64,000 bases of DNA from Demequina soli (lineage in GTDB: Bacteria; Actinomycetota; Actinomycetes; Actinomycetales; Demequinaceae). Both the position numbers and the translations under genes were made by a program. Under the pieces are notes generated by a model. That model ran no database searches and was not told where the DNA came from. It worked only from the letters and a program-made list of their open reading frames with translations. This document shows, piece after piece, positions 8,102 through 17,466 of the stretch (position 1 is its first letter; each line of letters begins with the position of its first letter). The stretch is taken from the NCBI RefSeq assembly GCF_000971195.1, contig NZ_BBLZ01000003.1, positions 271,642 to 335,641 of the forward strand, given 5' to 3'.

Positions 8102-8569
8102 GTGATAACACTCGATGAGATCGACCTCGACATCCTGCGCGAGCTGCAATCCGACGGACGGCTCACCAACCAGGCCCTCGCCGACCGCGTCGGGCTCTCG
8201 CCTTCCCCATGCCTGCGACGCGTACGGAGGCTGGAGGCCGAGGGCGCGATCGCAGGCTACCGCGCGACCGTCGACGCAGCCGCCGTGGGACTCGCGATCA
8301 CAGCGTTCGCCCGACTCAAGCTCGTTCGCCACACGCCAGAGGTGGTCGACGGCGTCGAGCAGGCGCTGCGCGACACTCCCGAGGTCGTCGAGGCCCATCT
8401 GCTTGCGGGCGACGACGACTACATGGCGAAGATCACGGTCGGATCGTTCGCCGAGTACGAGGTTCTCCTGCGTCGCGCCATCCGTCCCATTCCCGGCCTC
8501 GGGGCCATCACCACGACGTTCGCGTTCGGCGTCACCAAGTCACCGTCACCTCTCCCCCTCGGTCGCTGA
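8102..8569 (+). CDS. Lrp/AsnC-family transcriptional regulator
   Basis: The 155-residue protein has an N-terminal helix-turn-helix (LDEIDLDILRELQSDGRLTNQALADRVGLSPSPCLRRVRRLEAEGAI) and a C-terminal RAM/effector-binding domain (AFARLKLVRHTPEVVDGVEQAL; HLLAGDDDYMAKITVGSFAEYE). It binds DNA as a dimer or octamer and responds to an amino acid. I start at the GTG at 8102, so that the protein begins at the usual point just before the first helix. GTG at 8096 is an alternative, and the upstream ATG-like extension to 8042 would run through the operator. It is divergent from the exporter it most likely controls. Confidence 0.88.
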   Translation: MITLDEIDLDILRELQSDGRLTNQALADRVGLSPSPCLRRVRRLEAEGAIAGYRATVDAAAVGLAITAFARLKLVRHTPEVVDGVEQALRDTPEVVEAHLLAGDDDYMAKITVGSFAEYEVLLRRAIRPIPGLGAITTTFAFGVTKSPSPLPLGR

Positions 8570-9000
8570 CCGCTCACGCCGGCTCGCTCAGTGGGCGCCC
8601 GGCAGGCTTCGCGCACCGCGCGAGAGCCTCCCAGGGGCCGAAGTGCTCCACGTGGACACTGATGGCACAGCGGCGACGGAGATCGCGCAGTGGCCGCCCA
8701 TGCCCTGCAGCCGCAACGCGAGGAAGCCCGACACGCGCCGTCGCCGCCCTGAAGCACTTTCGTCTCGTCAGGGCGGAACCGGCGATTCAGGTCACGGCAT
8801 CGGTGTGCGAGTGCGCGGTGTGCTGCGACGTTGCCGGGGCGCGGCGGCGTGACCACACCACAGCCTCGCATCCCGCCTTCACGCCGCAATGAAGCGCGCT
8901 CGCTTCAAACCCGTCGCAGCGGAGGCGCACCAGCGCCGGCACCCGCAGCCCCGCGTCCCCGCGACCCGACGGCAATCGATTGTCGGCTAGCATCGCCTGC
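8570..9000. other. 431-bp gap, no gene recognised
   Basis: Both strands were read. The open frames here are short, arginine-rich shadows without motifs or RBS. The last 30 bp contain the promoter elements of the next small gene. There is no RNA gene and no repeat that I can see. Confidence 0.5.
8970..8993 (+). promoter_or_regulatory. ATCGAT-centred dyad and -10 box before the orphan gene
   Basis: CGGCAATCGATTGTCG (8970-8985) is a near-perfect dyad that resembles the LacI operator found across the carbohydrate island (GGCAAnCGnTTG). TAGCAT (8988-8993) follows, and the ATG comes 7 bp later, so the mRNA would be leaderless. Whether the island regulator binds here is uncertain. Confidence 0.4.
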
Positions 9001-9498
9001 ATGCCGTTGCTCGATGACTGGTCGGGACCGCTGGGATCGATAGCCGACGCAGCGCTCCACCGCGCGCGCCCCAGCACGATCATGCGGGACTTCATTGACC
9101 CGGCGCTCGCGCGGGACCACGAGGCGGTGCGACAGCTGGTCGGCACGGTGATCGCCTCTGGCCTCGCGACGTTCGATAAGGGCCGGCTGACCGCGACGCC
9201 TCGACTCACGTCCTTCTCGACGCAGGCAGAGGCCATGCGCGCATCGTTCCGGGCGAGCTGGCGCGGAGCGAGCAGCAACCTCGTGCTGCCCGATGGAAGC
9301 CGGCCGGCATTCGTCGAAGATGTCGAGGCGTACCCGTTCATCGGCCTAGCCCTCCGCGATGAGCCCCTCACGGTCAGCAGGTGGGAGGTGTCGACGCCGA
9401 CCCTGAGGGCGCACCGCCTGCTCGGCCACGCTTCAACCGCGGGCATAGCGATCGGCGCGCCCATCGCGCTGGGCGCTCTCGCGCTCGTACTGCTCTAG
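9001..9498 (+). CDS. hypothetical protein with C-terminal hydrophobic segment
   Basis: The protein has 165 residues and no family that I recognise. The first about 130 residues are mixed alpha/beta in character (RDFIDPALARDHEAVRQLVGTVIASGLATFDKGRLTATPRL). The last 22 (AGIAIGAPIALGALALVLL) form one hydrophobic helix that may anchor it to the membrane. There is no signal peptide. It starts at the ATG 7 bp after a -10 box, which is the main support for the start. It ends 46 bp before a bidirectional terminator. It stands alone between the Lrp gene and the island, so context says little. Confidence 0.5.
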   Translation: MPLLDDWSGPLGSIADAALHRARPSTIMRDFIDPALARDHEAVRQLVGTVIASGLATFDKGRLTATPRLTSFSTQAEAMRASFRASWRGASSNLVLPDGSRPAFVEDVEAYPFIGLALRDEPLTVSRWEVSTPTLRAHRLLGHASTAGIAIGAPIALGALALVLL

Positions 9499-9543
9499 CA
9501 CGCTTGCTGGCGGTCGTTCACGGAGGCTCCCGCCGCGAGGGCG

Positions 9544-9585
9544 CACGCTGCTGCCCGCAACGAGCCCATTGCGGGCAGCAGCGTG
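9544..9585. terminator. bidirectional terminator, 17-bp stem
   Basis: CACGCTGCTGCCCGCAA (9544-9560) pairs perfectly with TTGCGGGCAGCAGCGTG (9569-9585), with an 8-nt loop. It lies between two convergent genes (orphan gene and sugar MFS) and can serve both. The flanking 130 bp up to the MFS stop show no gene. Confidence 0.8.
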
Positions 9586-9715
9586 GCATCGTGGACCGCA
9601 GTCCAAGAAACCCGCACCCATCGGTAGACCGGTTCCGCGCCGTCCAGGCGACAATAACCGCCCCGGAGCCGACGGCTCCAGCGTCCGGCAGTAGCGGGGG
9701 TCGCGGAGACGCCTG

Positions 9716-11014
9716 TCAGCGCACCGACCTGATCGGCAGCACCAGTAGTCCGCCAAGGATCCCGAACACGGCGCCGACGTAGTAGACCATCGCGTAGTTG
9801 TCCCCACCGCCGATGACCGCGAGGACCACGGCCGCGACCACGGGGGCGATCGCCTTGGGGATCTCGTTTGCGAGGGCCATGATCGCCACCCAACGACCGG
9901 ACTCGACACGGTCCGGGATGACATCAAGTGTGAGCGCCTGGTCGACAGCGCCGAAAATCCCAGATGCGAGCGAGAACACCACCGCTCCGAAGATGTACAC
10001 GACTACCGTCGTCATCGACCCTGTGACGACGAACGCGACCGCCATGAGCGCGCCGCTGACGAGGATCAGGGGCTTGCGCCGGCCGATCTTGTCCGAGAGC
10101 CAGCCGGAGCCGAGGGCACCGACGATCGAGGTGATCATCGTGATGGCGCCAGCCGTGGCCGACAGTGCTGCGATCGCGGAGGCGTCGATCCCCAGGCGCG
10201 CGCCGATGAAGTACACCGTGTAGACCGAGAACATGTAGATGCCGATGAACACCGACAGCTTGCTGATCCAGGTCCACGCGAAGTCCGGGTGCTGCCGCGG
10301 ATTGAACAGCATCGTCTTGTAGACCCCGAGGACGCTCACCCTGGTGCGGGGCAGGTCCAGGGAGGACGGGTCGTTCATCTTGATGATGAAGGCGGCCGAA
10401 CCGAGCAGCGTCACCGCGACGGGCACCATGAATGTCAACGCGGGCTGCGCCACGACCACGCCGGCGACGACTACGCCCGCGATGGCGGCAACCTGGGTGA
10501 TAGCCCCGTTGACGCCGGCAACCATGCCACGCTGCTTCTCGGGGAGCGAGTCGCCCATGTGGGTCAGGAGCATCGCACCCATGGTCACGAGACCGATGTA
10601 GCCCACGACCCAGCCCACAAGGACCACGGCGAAGGACGACGAGATCGCGATGACGCCGTAGCCGAGGATGCCGGCCATCAGACCGCCGACCATCCAGGGG
10701 CGACGTCGCCCGAACCGGCTCCGCGTCGCGTCGCTGAGCACTCCGGTGAGGGGATTGATGAAGATGAGCACCACCGCTGCGGTGGTGAGCACCACCGCGA
10801 GGAGAGACTCCTTCGCGTCTGGGTTGATCGCCGCGATCTTCAGCGACATCGAGAACGAGCCCGGCGCGATCGATCCAACGTAGATCGCGAACTGCGCCAA
10901 GAAGAGGAGCGCAATGTATCGCTTGGACCACGGCTTGGCCTGCTGCGGCGCCTCACCTGCCGCGAGCTCGATCGGCTCGGGCAGGGAATCCACCGCTACC
11001 TCGGTGCTGCTCAT
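9716..11014 (-). CDS. MFS sugar/glycoside transporter
   Basis: This 432-residue protein has 12 hydrophobic segments. The loop after helix 2 reads LTGVLSDATRSRFGRRRPWM, the form seen in glycoside-pentoside-hexuronide and related sugar carriers. A matching GWLSDKIGRRKPLIL lies in the second half. It probably imports a glycoside or hexuronide by cation symport. It has its own operator and promoter 80 bp upstream, carrying the same motif as the ABC and uronate operons, so it belongs to the LacI regulon although GH3 lies in the separate operon upstream. The start is the ATG giving MSSTEVAVDSL. Confidence 0.88.
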   Translation of the reverse strand: MSSTEVAVDSLPEPIELAAGEAPQQAKPWSKRYIALLFLAQFAIYVGSIAPGSFSMSLKIAAINPDAKESLLAVVLTTAAVVLIFINPLTGVLSDATRSRFGRRRPWMVGGLMAGILGYGVIAISSSFAVVLVGWVVGYIGLVTMGAMLLTHMGDSLPEKQRGMVAGVNGAITQVAAIAGVVVAGVVVAQPALTFMVPVAVTLLGSAAFIIKMNDPSSLDLPRTRVSVLGVYKTMLFNPRQHPDFAWTWISKLSVFIGIYMFSVYTVYFIGARLGIDASAIAALSATAGAITMITSIVGALGSGWLSDKIGRRKPLILVSGALMAVAFVVTGSMTTVVVYIFGAVVFSLASGIFGAVDQALTLDVIPDRVESGRWVAIMALANEIPKAIAPVVAAVVLAVIGGGDNYAMVYYVGAVFGILGGLLVLPIRSVR

Positions 11015-11091
11015 GTCAACCTCTTCGTCTCGAGCCGGACCAGTTCCGGCTCCCTTCGATGCGCTCCATTAGAACAGGTGCGAGCCCAGAA

Positions 11092-11107
11092 TGCCAACCG
11101 GTTGCCA
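11092..11107 (-). promoter_or_regulatory. LacI operator overlapping the -35 of the sugar MFS gene
   Basis: TGCCAACCGGTTGCCA fits the operator shared across the island. On the minus strand its TTGGCA (11092-11097) can act as -35, and about 17-18 bp further TTCTAAT gives a -10-like box. The start codon is 78 bp downstream. Confidence 0.75.
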
Positions 11108-11416
11108 GCCGCTTCGGCACCCATGTCGCGCAATGGTCCAGGTTCACCCACAGATTGGGACGAACGTCCTCGGGATAGCGCATACCCGGAGACACGTGCG
11201 GCGCCTCAAGCGCAGCACAGGATACGTGCGGCGGGCCCACCGACCGCGCGCCGCCGATGCCGCGGTCGGCGGCACCGCGAGACGATGCGGCGGCACGGAT
11301 CCCGCTCCCGGCGTTCCCGATACGACGCGTGGGCCGCTCGGGCCGCAGACGGACGACCTCACGAGGCATCCACTCGACACCGGGCGCCTCGCCGGGCGTG
11401 GAGCGAGAAGGTCAGT
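11108..11416. other. 309-bp gap between GH3 and the MFS promoter
   Basis: Read on both strands. Only arginine-rich shadow frames are present, with no start signals. I found no clear terminator for the GH3 operon here. Confidence 0.4.
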
Positions 11417-13861
11417 TCACAAGGGCGATGCGATAGTCACCGGACCGGGCAGGAGCCCACGCCCGCGAGGGACGTCATGGGGGCCTGGTGGCAGGTCGAC
11501 CGCGCCGGACACTCGGATGTCGGTCGAGGACGAACCGACCCGTAGGTCGAGGCGGCCGCCGTCGAACCCGAAGTCTCCCCTGGCATCGGTGTACGCCAGC
11601 TGCGCCGCGTCGAGCGTGAACGTGATCGCCGCGGACTGCCCGGGCTCGAGCGGAACCTTGGCGAAGCCCATCAGCTGCTGGGCCGGGCGTGCCATGCCGA
11701 CTGCGGGAAGGGTGCCGTAGACCTGAATCACTTCTGCCCCGGGGACGGCCCCCGTGTTCGTCACCCCGACCGTCAACGTGAAGATGCCCGCGTCGCGCGC
11801 GCTCTCGTCGAGCACCATCTCGCCGTAGTCGAAGGATGTGTAGGACAGGCCGTGGCCGAAGGGGAACAGGGGGAAACGCTCCATGTCGACATACGTCTGG
11901 AAATTGTCCGCGGCGGTCCTGTGCTGGCCGCTCCCCAGGTGCTGCCCCTGGTACATGGGGACCTGACCGACGTGACGCGGCACCGTGTAGGGAAGCTTGC
12001 CCGAAGGGTTGACGTCGCCGACGAGCGCCGCAGCGACGGCGCGTGTGCCTTCCTGACCCGGATACGCCGAGAGCAGCACGGTGGACGACGCCTCGAGGAC
12101 GGGCGCGAGATCGTAAGCCTTGCCTGCGAAGACCACCGAGACCGTCTCCACGCCGGCCGCCGCGATCGCGGCGCAGAGCTCGCGCTGCACCTCGGGAAGC
12201 ACCAGGGTGGCTGAGTCCGACCCCTCACCCTCGGTCGCCGCACCTTCGAACGCCGCCGAGCGTCCACCGAGCGCGAGGATCACGAGGTCGGCACCGCGAG
12301 CCGCTTCGACTGCGTCCCGAATGTCCAGGCCCTCGCTCTCGACGACACCGGTTCCGGGTGCCACGATGATCTCCGCCTCAGGCAGAAGCGCGCGCAGCGC
12401 CTCGGCGAGACCCACGCTTCCGTGCTGCACGCGGATCTCCTCCTGCGGGTCGACCGCCGCTGCCTCGGCCTGCCGAGCCTCCATGTGCTCGCGGACGTGG
12501 TCGGGCAGCGAGCTGAAGTCGAGCTCCCACCCCGCGAGCCGCGCCTTGCCGGACGCGATGCCCCGCATCATCTCGGCGAGGACCGGGTAGGTGTAGTTCG
12601 CGAATCCGGCGCGCACGTCATCGGCGTAGGGACCGACGACGGCCACGCGCGTGACCGACCGACGGATCGGAAGTGCGCCATCGTTGGCGAGCAGGGTGAC
12701 CGACTCGGCGGCGAGCTCGTACGCCAACGGCACGCCTGCGCCGGCGGCGCTCTCGGCGTCAGCCTCATCGGCGTACGGGTTCTCGAAGAGACCGAGCGCG
12801 AACTTCTGCTCGAGAACGCGCATCACGGAGCGATCCACGACCGACTCGCTGATCTCGCCGGCGCGCACCGCGTCCACGAGCTGGAAGCCATACCCGTACG
12901 CGTCCGGCAGCTCGACATCGAGACCGGCCTCGAGCGCAAGCCGCCCAGCGGTGCGAGCGTCCGGCGCTGCGTGCTGCCGTGTCACGGCGTACTGCACGGT
13001 GCGGTAGTCGGAGACCACAGTGCCGGTGAACCCGAGCTCGCCCCGCAGCAGGTCGTCGAGGATCTCGGCGGAGAAACCGACGGGCACGCCGTCGACCTCC
13101 GAGTAGGAGTTCATGACGCTCTGAAGCCCGGCATGGCGGATCGCAGCCTCGAAAGGAGCCGCGTGCACGTCGCGGAGCTCCCTCGGACCGGCCTGAGTGG
13201 CGGCCATGTTCTGTCCCGCCTCCGTCGCCGAGTAGCCGAGGAAGTGCTTCGCCGTCGCGATGACACCCTCGTCCAGGCTCTCACCCTGCATGGCCGAGAC
13301 ATAAGCCACCCCCATGGCTGAGGCCAGAAGCGGCTCCTCGCCGTATGTCTCGTGGACGCGACCCCAGCGAGCGTCGCGAGCGAGGTCGAGCACGGGCGCG
13401 AGCGCCTGACGGATGCCCAGTGACTTGAGCTGGCCGCGCATGACGTCCGCCATGCGGGCGACGAGCTCGGGCCGCCAGGTGGCGGCCAGCCCGCTGCCCG
13501 TCGGGAACACGGTGAACGAGCGCGAGAGGACACCGTTGAGCGCCTCGGTGTGGAACACGGCGGGGATGCCCATGCGGGTGTTCTCGACGAGGTGGCGCTG
13601 GATGCGGTTCACCGCCTGCGCCACCTCCGCGGGCGCGCCGGCGATCGACGTGATCGCACCGACCTGACCGATCCCGTGCTCCAGCGCCGCGTCGATCTTC
13701 GCCTGGTCGAGGCCTCCGACCATGCTCGTGAGGTTCGCAGAGGTGACGCCGCAGAGCTGCCGCGCCTTCTCCTCGAGCGTGAGCCTTTTCAGCAGGTCTT
13801 CGGCACGGGCCTGCGGATCGAGCGAACGGTCAAGATATGGCAACAACACAATTCCCATCAT
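11417..13861 (-). CDS. glycoside hydrolase family 3 beta-glycosidase
   Basis: This 814-residue enzyme has the GH3 layout: an (alpha/beta)8 barrel (about 20-340), an alpha/beta sandwich (about 385-620) and a fibronectin-III-like C-terminal domain (about 670-790). It shows the substrate-binding pair KH (205-206, ATAKHFLGYS) and the nucleophile Asp285 in TGTVVSDYRTV. There is no signal peptide, so it acts in the cytoplasm on imported oligosaccharides. It starts 9 bp after the last ABC gene and so belongs to that operon. Subfamily (beta-glucosidase or beta-xylosidase) cannot be settled. The first 20 residues include a tandem ATG ATG. Confidence 0.92.
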   Translation of the reverse strand: MMGIVLLPYLDRSLDPQARAEDLLKRLTLEEKARQLCGVTSANLTSMVGGLDQAKIDAALEHGIGQVGAITSIAGAPAEVAQAVNRIQRHLVENTRMGIPAVFHTEALNGVLSRSFTVFPTGSGLAATWRPELVARMADVMRGQLKSLGIRQALAPVLDLARDARWGRVHETYGEEPLLASAMGVAYVSAMQGESLDEGVIATAKHFLGYSATEAGQNMAATQAGPRELRDVHAAPFEAAIRHAGLQSVMNSYSEVDGVPVGFSAEILDDLLRGELGFTGTVVSDYRTVQYAVTRQHAAPDARTAGRLALEAGLDVELPDAYGYGFQLVDAVRAGEISESVVDRSVMRVLEQKFALGLFENPYADEADAESAAGAGVPLAYELAAESVTLLANDGALPIRRSVTRVAVVGPYADDVRAGFANYTYPVLAEMMRGIASGKARLAGWELDFSSLPDHVREHMEARQAEAAAVDPQEEIRVQHGSVGLAEALRALLPEAEIIVAPGTGVVESEGLDIRDAVEAARGADLVILALGGRSAAFEGAATEGEGSDSATLVLPEVQRELCAAIAAAGVETVSVVFAGKAYDLAPVLEASSTVLLSAYPGQEGTRAVAAALVGDVNPSGKLPYTVPRHVGQVPMYQGQHLGSGQHRTAADNFQTYVDMERFPLFPFGHGLSYTSFDYGEMVLDESARDAGIFTLTVGVTNTGAVPGAEVIQVYGTLPAVGMARPAQQLMGFAKVPLEPGQSAAITFTLDAAQLAYTDARGDFGFDGGRLDLRVGSSSTDIRVSGAVDLPPGPHDVPRGRGLLPGPVTIASPL

Positions 13862-13870
13862 CGGTGAGAA

Positions 13871-14731
13871 CTAGAATCCTGCGGCCTGCAGGTCGGCCTC
13901 GCGCTGGGCCGCGCGCAGCCTCTCGCGATCCGCGCGCCGCTTCTCCTGGCGGAGCGGGTCCGCGACCGGGGCTGCGAGCAGCAGACGCTGCGTGTACGGG
14001 TGCTCCGCCTGCTCGGTGACCTGGCGTGTGCTCCCCTGCTCCACAATGTCGCCCCGGTACACGACCGCGGTGCGGTGGCTGATGTGTCGCACCACCGCGA
14101 GATCGTGCGACACGAACAGGTACGCGACGCCCTGCTCGCGCTGGATGTCGATGAGCAGGTCCATCACGGTGGCCTGGGTTGACAGGTCGAGCGCGGAGAC
14201 CGGCTCGTCGCACACGATGAGCCGCGGCGACGGTGCGAGCGCGCGTGCGATGGCGATGCGCTGACGCTGGCCGCCCGAGAACTCGCGCGGCAGGCGTGCC
14301 GCGGCGTTCTTCGGGAGGCCGACCCGGTCGAGCAGGTCGAGGACGCGCCTGGTGGCCTTCGCCTTGTCCCAGCCTTGGACGATGAGCGGCTCGGCCAGCG
14401 TCGCGCCGATCGTCAGCGAGGGGTTGAGCGAGCTGTACGGGTCCTGGAACACCACCTGGATGCCCTTCGACAAGTCCCGTCGGTCTCGTGCACCGAGGTG
14501 GGAGATGTCGCGACCGTCGAACCGAACCGAACCGCCGGTGACCATCGCGAGGCCGAGGATGGCTCGACCGATGGTGGTCTTGCCCGACCCGGACTCGCCG
14601 ACGATCCCGAGAGTCTCCCCGCGACCGACCTCGAAGTCCACACCGTGGACGATCTCGATGGGCTTCTTTCCGAGGCCTCGCACCGGGTACGAGACCTTGA
14701 GGCCGTCGGCCTTGAGCAGCGGCGCGTTCAT
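13871..14731 (-). CDS. ABC transporter ATP-binding protein, OppF type
   Basis: This 286-residue ATPase has Walker A GESGSGKT (residues 45-52), the Q-loop VVFQDPYSSLNP, the signature FSGGQRQRIAIARAL, Walker B LIVCDEPVSALD and the switch His in VSHDLAVVRHI. The C-terminal extension (AEHPYTQRLL) is the oligopeptide/dipeptide type. It forms the second nucleotide-binding domain of the importer, next to the domain fused to the permease upstream. The start overlaps the previous stop (ATGA). In this setting the transporter most likely imports oligosaccharides, as several peptide-family ABC importers do. Confidence 0.93.
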   Translation of the reverse strand: MNAPLLKADGLKVSYPVRGLGKKPIEIVHGVDFEVGRGETLGIVGESGSGKTTIGRAILGLAMVTGGSVRFDGRDISHLGARDRRDLSKGIQVVFQDPYSSLNPSLTIGATLAEPLIVQGWDKAKATRRVLDLLDRVGLPKNAAARLPREFSGGQRQRIAIARALAPSPRLIVCDEPVSALDLSTQATVMDLLIDIQREQGVAYLFVSHDLAVVRHISHRTAVVYRGDIVEQGSTRQVTEQAEHPYTQRLLLAAPVADPLRQEKRRADRERLRAAQREADLQAAGF

Positions 14732-16503
14732 CGCACCTCACCTCCAGCGGCTTCGACGAGCACCGGTGCGTCCGAGCGCACGGTGTCCTCGTCGAGGATC
14801 GAGTTGAGCAGCATCTTGGTGTAGTCGTGCTGCGGATCAGCGAAGACGTCGACGGTGGTTCCCTGCTCGACGATCTCGCCCTGCTTCATCACCGCGATGC
14901 GGTCGCAGATGTCCGCCACCACGCCGAAGTTGTGGGTCACCAGCACGATGGCCATACCCATCTCGCGCTGCAGGTCACGCAGCAGGTCGAGGATGTCCGC
15001 CTGGACGGTGACGTCGAGCGCCGTGGTGGGCTCGTCCGCGATGAGGATGCGAGGAGCGGCGGCGACTGCGCCCGCGATCAGCACACGCTGCGCCATGCCG
15101 CCGGAGATCTCGTGCGGGTACGACTTGAAGGTCTTCGCCGGGTCGGGGATGCCCACGCGATCGAGCAATTCGAGAGCGCGTTCCTTGGCTGCGGCGCGCT
15201 TCACGCCCGTGGAGGCCATGATGCCCTCGATCAGCTGCTTGCCGACTGTGTAGACCGGGTCGAGGTTCGACATCGGCTCCTGCGGCACGTAGGCGATCTG
15301 AGAGCCACGCACGTTGATGAGGTCGGCCTCCGGCAGGCCGAGGATCTCCTTGCCGTCGATACGGACCGAGCCGCGCGTGACCAGAGCCTCGTTCGGGAGC
15401 ACCCCGAGCACGCCGAAGGCGGTCTGCGTCTTGCCCGAGCCCGACTCGCCGACCAGGCCGAGGGTCTCTCCCGCCTTCAAGTTGAGCGAGACTCCTCGCA
15501 CGACCTCGTTGAGGTCGCCTGCGGGTGAACGGTAGGCAATGCCGAGGTCGCGAACCGACAGCAACGACGCCTTGCCGGTGTCGATGTCGAGTGCCTCGAA
15601 TCCCTGCGCCACGTGTGCGACGGCGATCTTCTGGGGCTTCGGCTGGGCACCCTGCAGGATGTCGCGCAGCGAGTTGCCGAACAGCACGATGCACGCATTC
15701 ATCAGACCGAGCGCCAGGGACGGCCACAGGTACTGGGCGGGCGCGAGATGGATGTTCTTGAAGCCCTCACTGATCATGGCGCCGAACGACGGGATCTCCT
15801 TCGAGCCGACACCGAGGAACGCGAGGCCCGACTGGGTGCTGATCGAGGTGCCGCACAGGAATGCCGTCGAGATGACGATGGGTCCGCGGACCACGCTCAG
15901 CACGTGGCGGAAAAGGATGCGGGGATTCGTGACGCCCGAGACCTTGGCGGCATCGACGTAGAGCTCGTTGCTCACACCGATGGTCATGTTGCGCACGATG
16001 CGGTAGATGCCCGGCGAGAGCAGCACGCCGAAGATCAGCATCGTGAAGCGGTAGTCGCCCTTCGTGACCGGCATGAGCAGGATCAGCAGCAGCATGCCGG
16101 GGAAGGTCATGATGAGCGTGAAGACCCACTCGGTGACGCCGCGCAGTTTGAGGAAGTACCCGCCGATAAGTCCGCTCACGGTTCCCACGAGGGCGGCCAC
16201 CGAGGCGCCGATGAGCGCGGACACGACCGCAGTGTTGATGGAGTGCAGGAGCCGGGCGAGGATGTCGCGCCCGGACTGGTCGCCGCCGAGCGGATAGCCC
16301 GGCGTGCCGACAGGCGCGAGGGCAGCCGAGAGGCTGGCCTCGTTGGGCCCGTGCTGTGCGATGACGTTCGCGAACAGGCCCGCGAGCACCATGAGGAGCA
16401 GGATGGAGCCGGTGACGACCGCCTGGGGGTCACGGATCAGGCGCGCGACAGTGCCGCGACGCTTCTCCTCGACTTCGGCGGTGACGGTGGTGGGAGCGGA
16501 CAT
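14728..16503 (-). CDS. fused ABC permease (OppC) and ATPase (OppD)
   Basis: One 591-residue chain carries both functions. Residues about 28-290 form the inner-membrane permease (first helix at 28-48, a periplasmic loop with GGDQSGRDILARLL, then five more helices, and the EAA-like VDAAKVSGVTNPRILFRHV). After a linker at about 290-312, residues 313-580 are an ATPase with Walker A GESGSGKT (352-359), signature ISGGMAQRVLIA and Walker B ILIADEPTTALD. Such OppC-OppD fusions are known in actinobacterial importers. No frameshift is needed and both halves look intact. It shares the A of TGATG with the upstream permease and overlaps the OppF gene by 4 bp. Confidence 0.93.
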   Translation of the reverse strand: MSAPTTVTAEVEEKRRGTVARLIRDPQAVVTGSILLLMVLAGLFANVIAQHGPNEASLSAALAPVGTPGYPLGGDQSGRDILARLLHSINTAVVSALIGASVAALVGTVSGLIGGYFLKLRGVTEWVFTLIMTFPGMLLLILLMPVTKGDYRFTMLIFGVLLSPGIYRIVRNMTIGVSNELYVDAAKVSGVTNPRILFRHVLSVVRGPIVISTAFLCGTSISTQSGLAFLGVGSKEIPSFGAMISEGFKNIHLAPAQYLWPSLALGLMNACIVLFGNSLRDILQGAQPKPQKIAVAHVAQGFEALDIDTGKASLLSVRDLGIAYRSPAGDLNEVVRGVSLNLKAGETLGLVGESGSGKTQTAFGVLGVLPNEALVTRGSVRIDGKEILGLPEADLINVRGSQIAYVPQEPMSNLDPVYTVGKQLIEGIMASTGVKRAAAKERALELLDRVGIPDPAKTFKSYPHEISGGMAQRVLIAGAVAAAPRILIADEPTTALDVTVQADILDLLRDLQREMGMAIVLVTHNFGVVADICDRIAVMKQGEIVEQGTTVDVFADPQHDYTKMLLNSILDEDTVRSDAPVLVEAAGGEVR

Positions 16504-17444
16504 CAGTAGATCCTCGCCTTCGGGTTGAGCCAGCCGTTTGCGAGGTCGGTCAGCAGGTTGACGCCCAGCGTGAGCGCGACGCCGAAGACGGTGAGACCCA
16601 TGAGGACCGGGTAGTCGACCTGGAGCGCGCTGTTGAAGCTGTAGGTGCCGAAGCCGGGCAGGGCGAATACCTGCTCGATGATCAGCGCGCCGCCGAACAT
16701 GTTGGTGAACGTGATCATGAACACGGTGAGCGCCGGGCCGGCGGCGTTGCGGAGCGCGTGCTTGTAGACCACCGCGCGGGTGCTGACGCCGCGGGTGCGG
16801 AGCGTGCGGACGTAGTCCTTGCGGAGTTCGTCGATCATCGCGCCGCGGACCTGGTTCGCGATGGCGGCCGCTCCGCCGATCGCGAGCGCGATCACGGGGA
16901 TGGTGATGGACTTCAGCCAGCCGACCGGGTCATCTCCGAAGCGGACGTAGCCGGTGGCCGGCAGCCAGTGGAGGTTGACTGCGAGCACCACCGTCAGGAG
17001 GATCGCGACCAGGAGGTTCGGGACGAGGTAGCCGAAGAGCATGAGGCCCTGCGCCCCCTTGTCGGCGCCACCTCCACGCGAGGCCGCGAACACGCCCAAG
17101 ATGACCGCGATCACCGTGGCGATCAAGAGCGCGGGGATCACGATCGACAGGGTGACGACCATGCGCGGAGGCACGGCGTCGATCACGGGCTCCTGGGTGT
17201 ACAGCGAACGGCCGAGGTCTCCGTGAAACACACCTTGAAGCCAATCGAGATACTGGACGACCACGGATCGGTCCAGGCCCATCTCGGACTTGAGGGCGGC
17301 GATCGTCTCGGGGCTGGCGGCGGTGCCGAGCTTCTGCGCGATGACACTGTCGAAGGAGAAGCTCAGCAGCCAGAAGGTGATGAGCGCGACGATGAGGAAC
17401 AGGATGAACCCCGTGCCGATCCGCCGCATTGCGAAGAGAAACAT
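16503..17444 (-). CDS. ABC transporter permease, OppB type
   Basis: This is a 313-residue inner-membrane permease with six helices. The first starts at residue 6 (RRIGTGFILFLIVALITFWLL), then comes the periplasmic section with LGLDRSVVVQYLDWL-type sequence, and the cytoplasmic EAA loop is DYVRTLRTRGVSTRAVVYKHALRNA. The frame is open to 17648, but the ATG at 17444 places the first helix at the usual position and has GAGG upstream. It pairs with the fused permease-ATPase to form the pore of the importer. A 68-bp gap with a hairpin separates it from the binding-protein gene. Confidence 0.92.
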   Translation of the reverse strand: MFLFAMRRIGTGFILFLIVALITFWLLSFSFDSVIAQKLGTAASPETIAALKSEMGLDRSVVVQYLDWLQGVFHGDLGRSLYTQEPVIDAVPPRMVVTLSIVIPALLIATVIAVILGVFAASRGGGADKGAQGLMLFGYLVPNLLVAILLTVVLAVNLHWLPATGYVRFGDDPVGWLKSITIPVIALAIGGAAAIANQVRGAMIDELRKDYVRTLRTRGVSTRAVVYKHALRNAAGPALTVFMITFTNMFGGALIIEQVFALPGFGTYSFNSALQVDYPVLMGLTVFGVALTLGVNLLTDLANGWLNPKARIY

Positions 17445-17466
17445 GTGAGACCTCGGGAGAAGGTGG

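Noticed and set aside
8570..9000. Small CDS after the Lrp gene
   Set aside because: The candidate frames on both strands are arginine- and serine-rich, without start signals or motifs.
11016..11369. 117-codon frame between GH3 and the MFS gene
   Set aside because: Overlaps the operator and promoter, has no RBS and no recognisable sequence.
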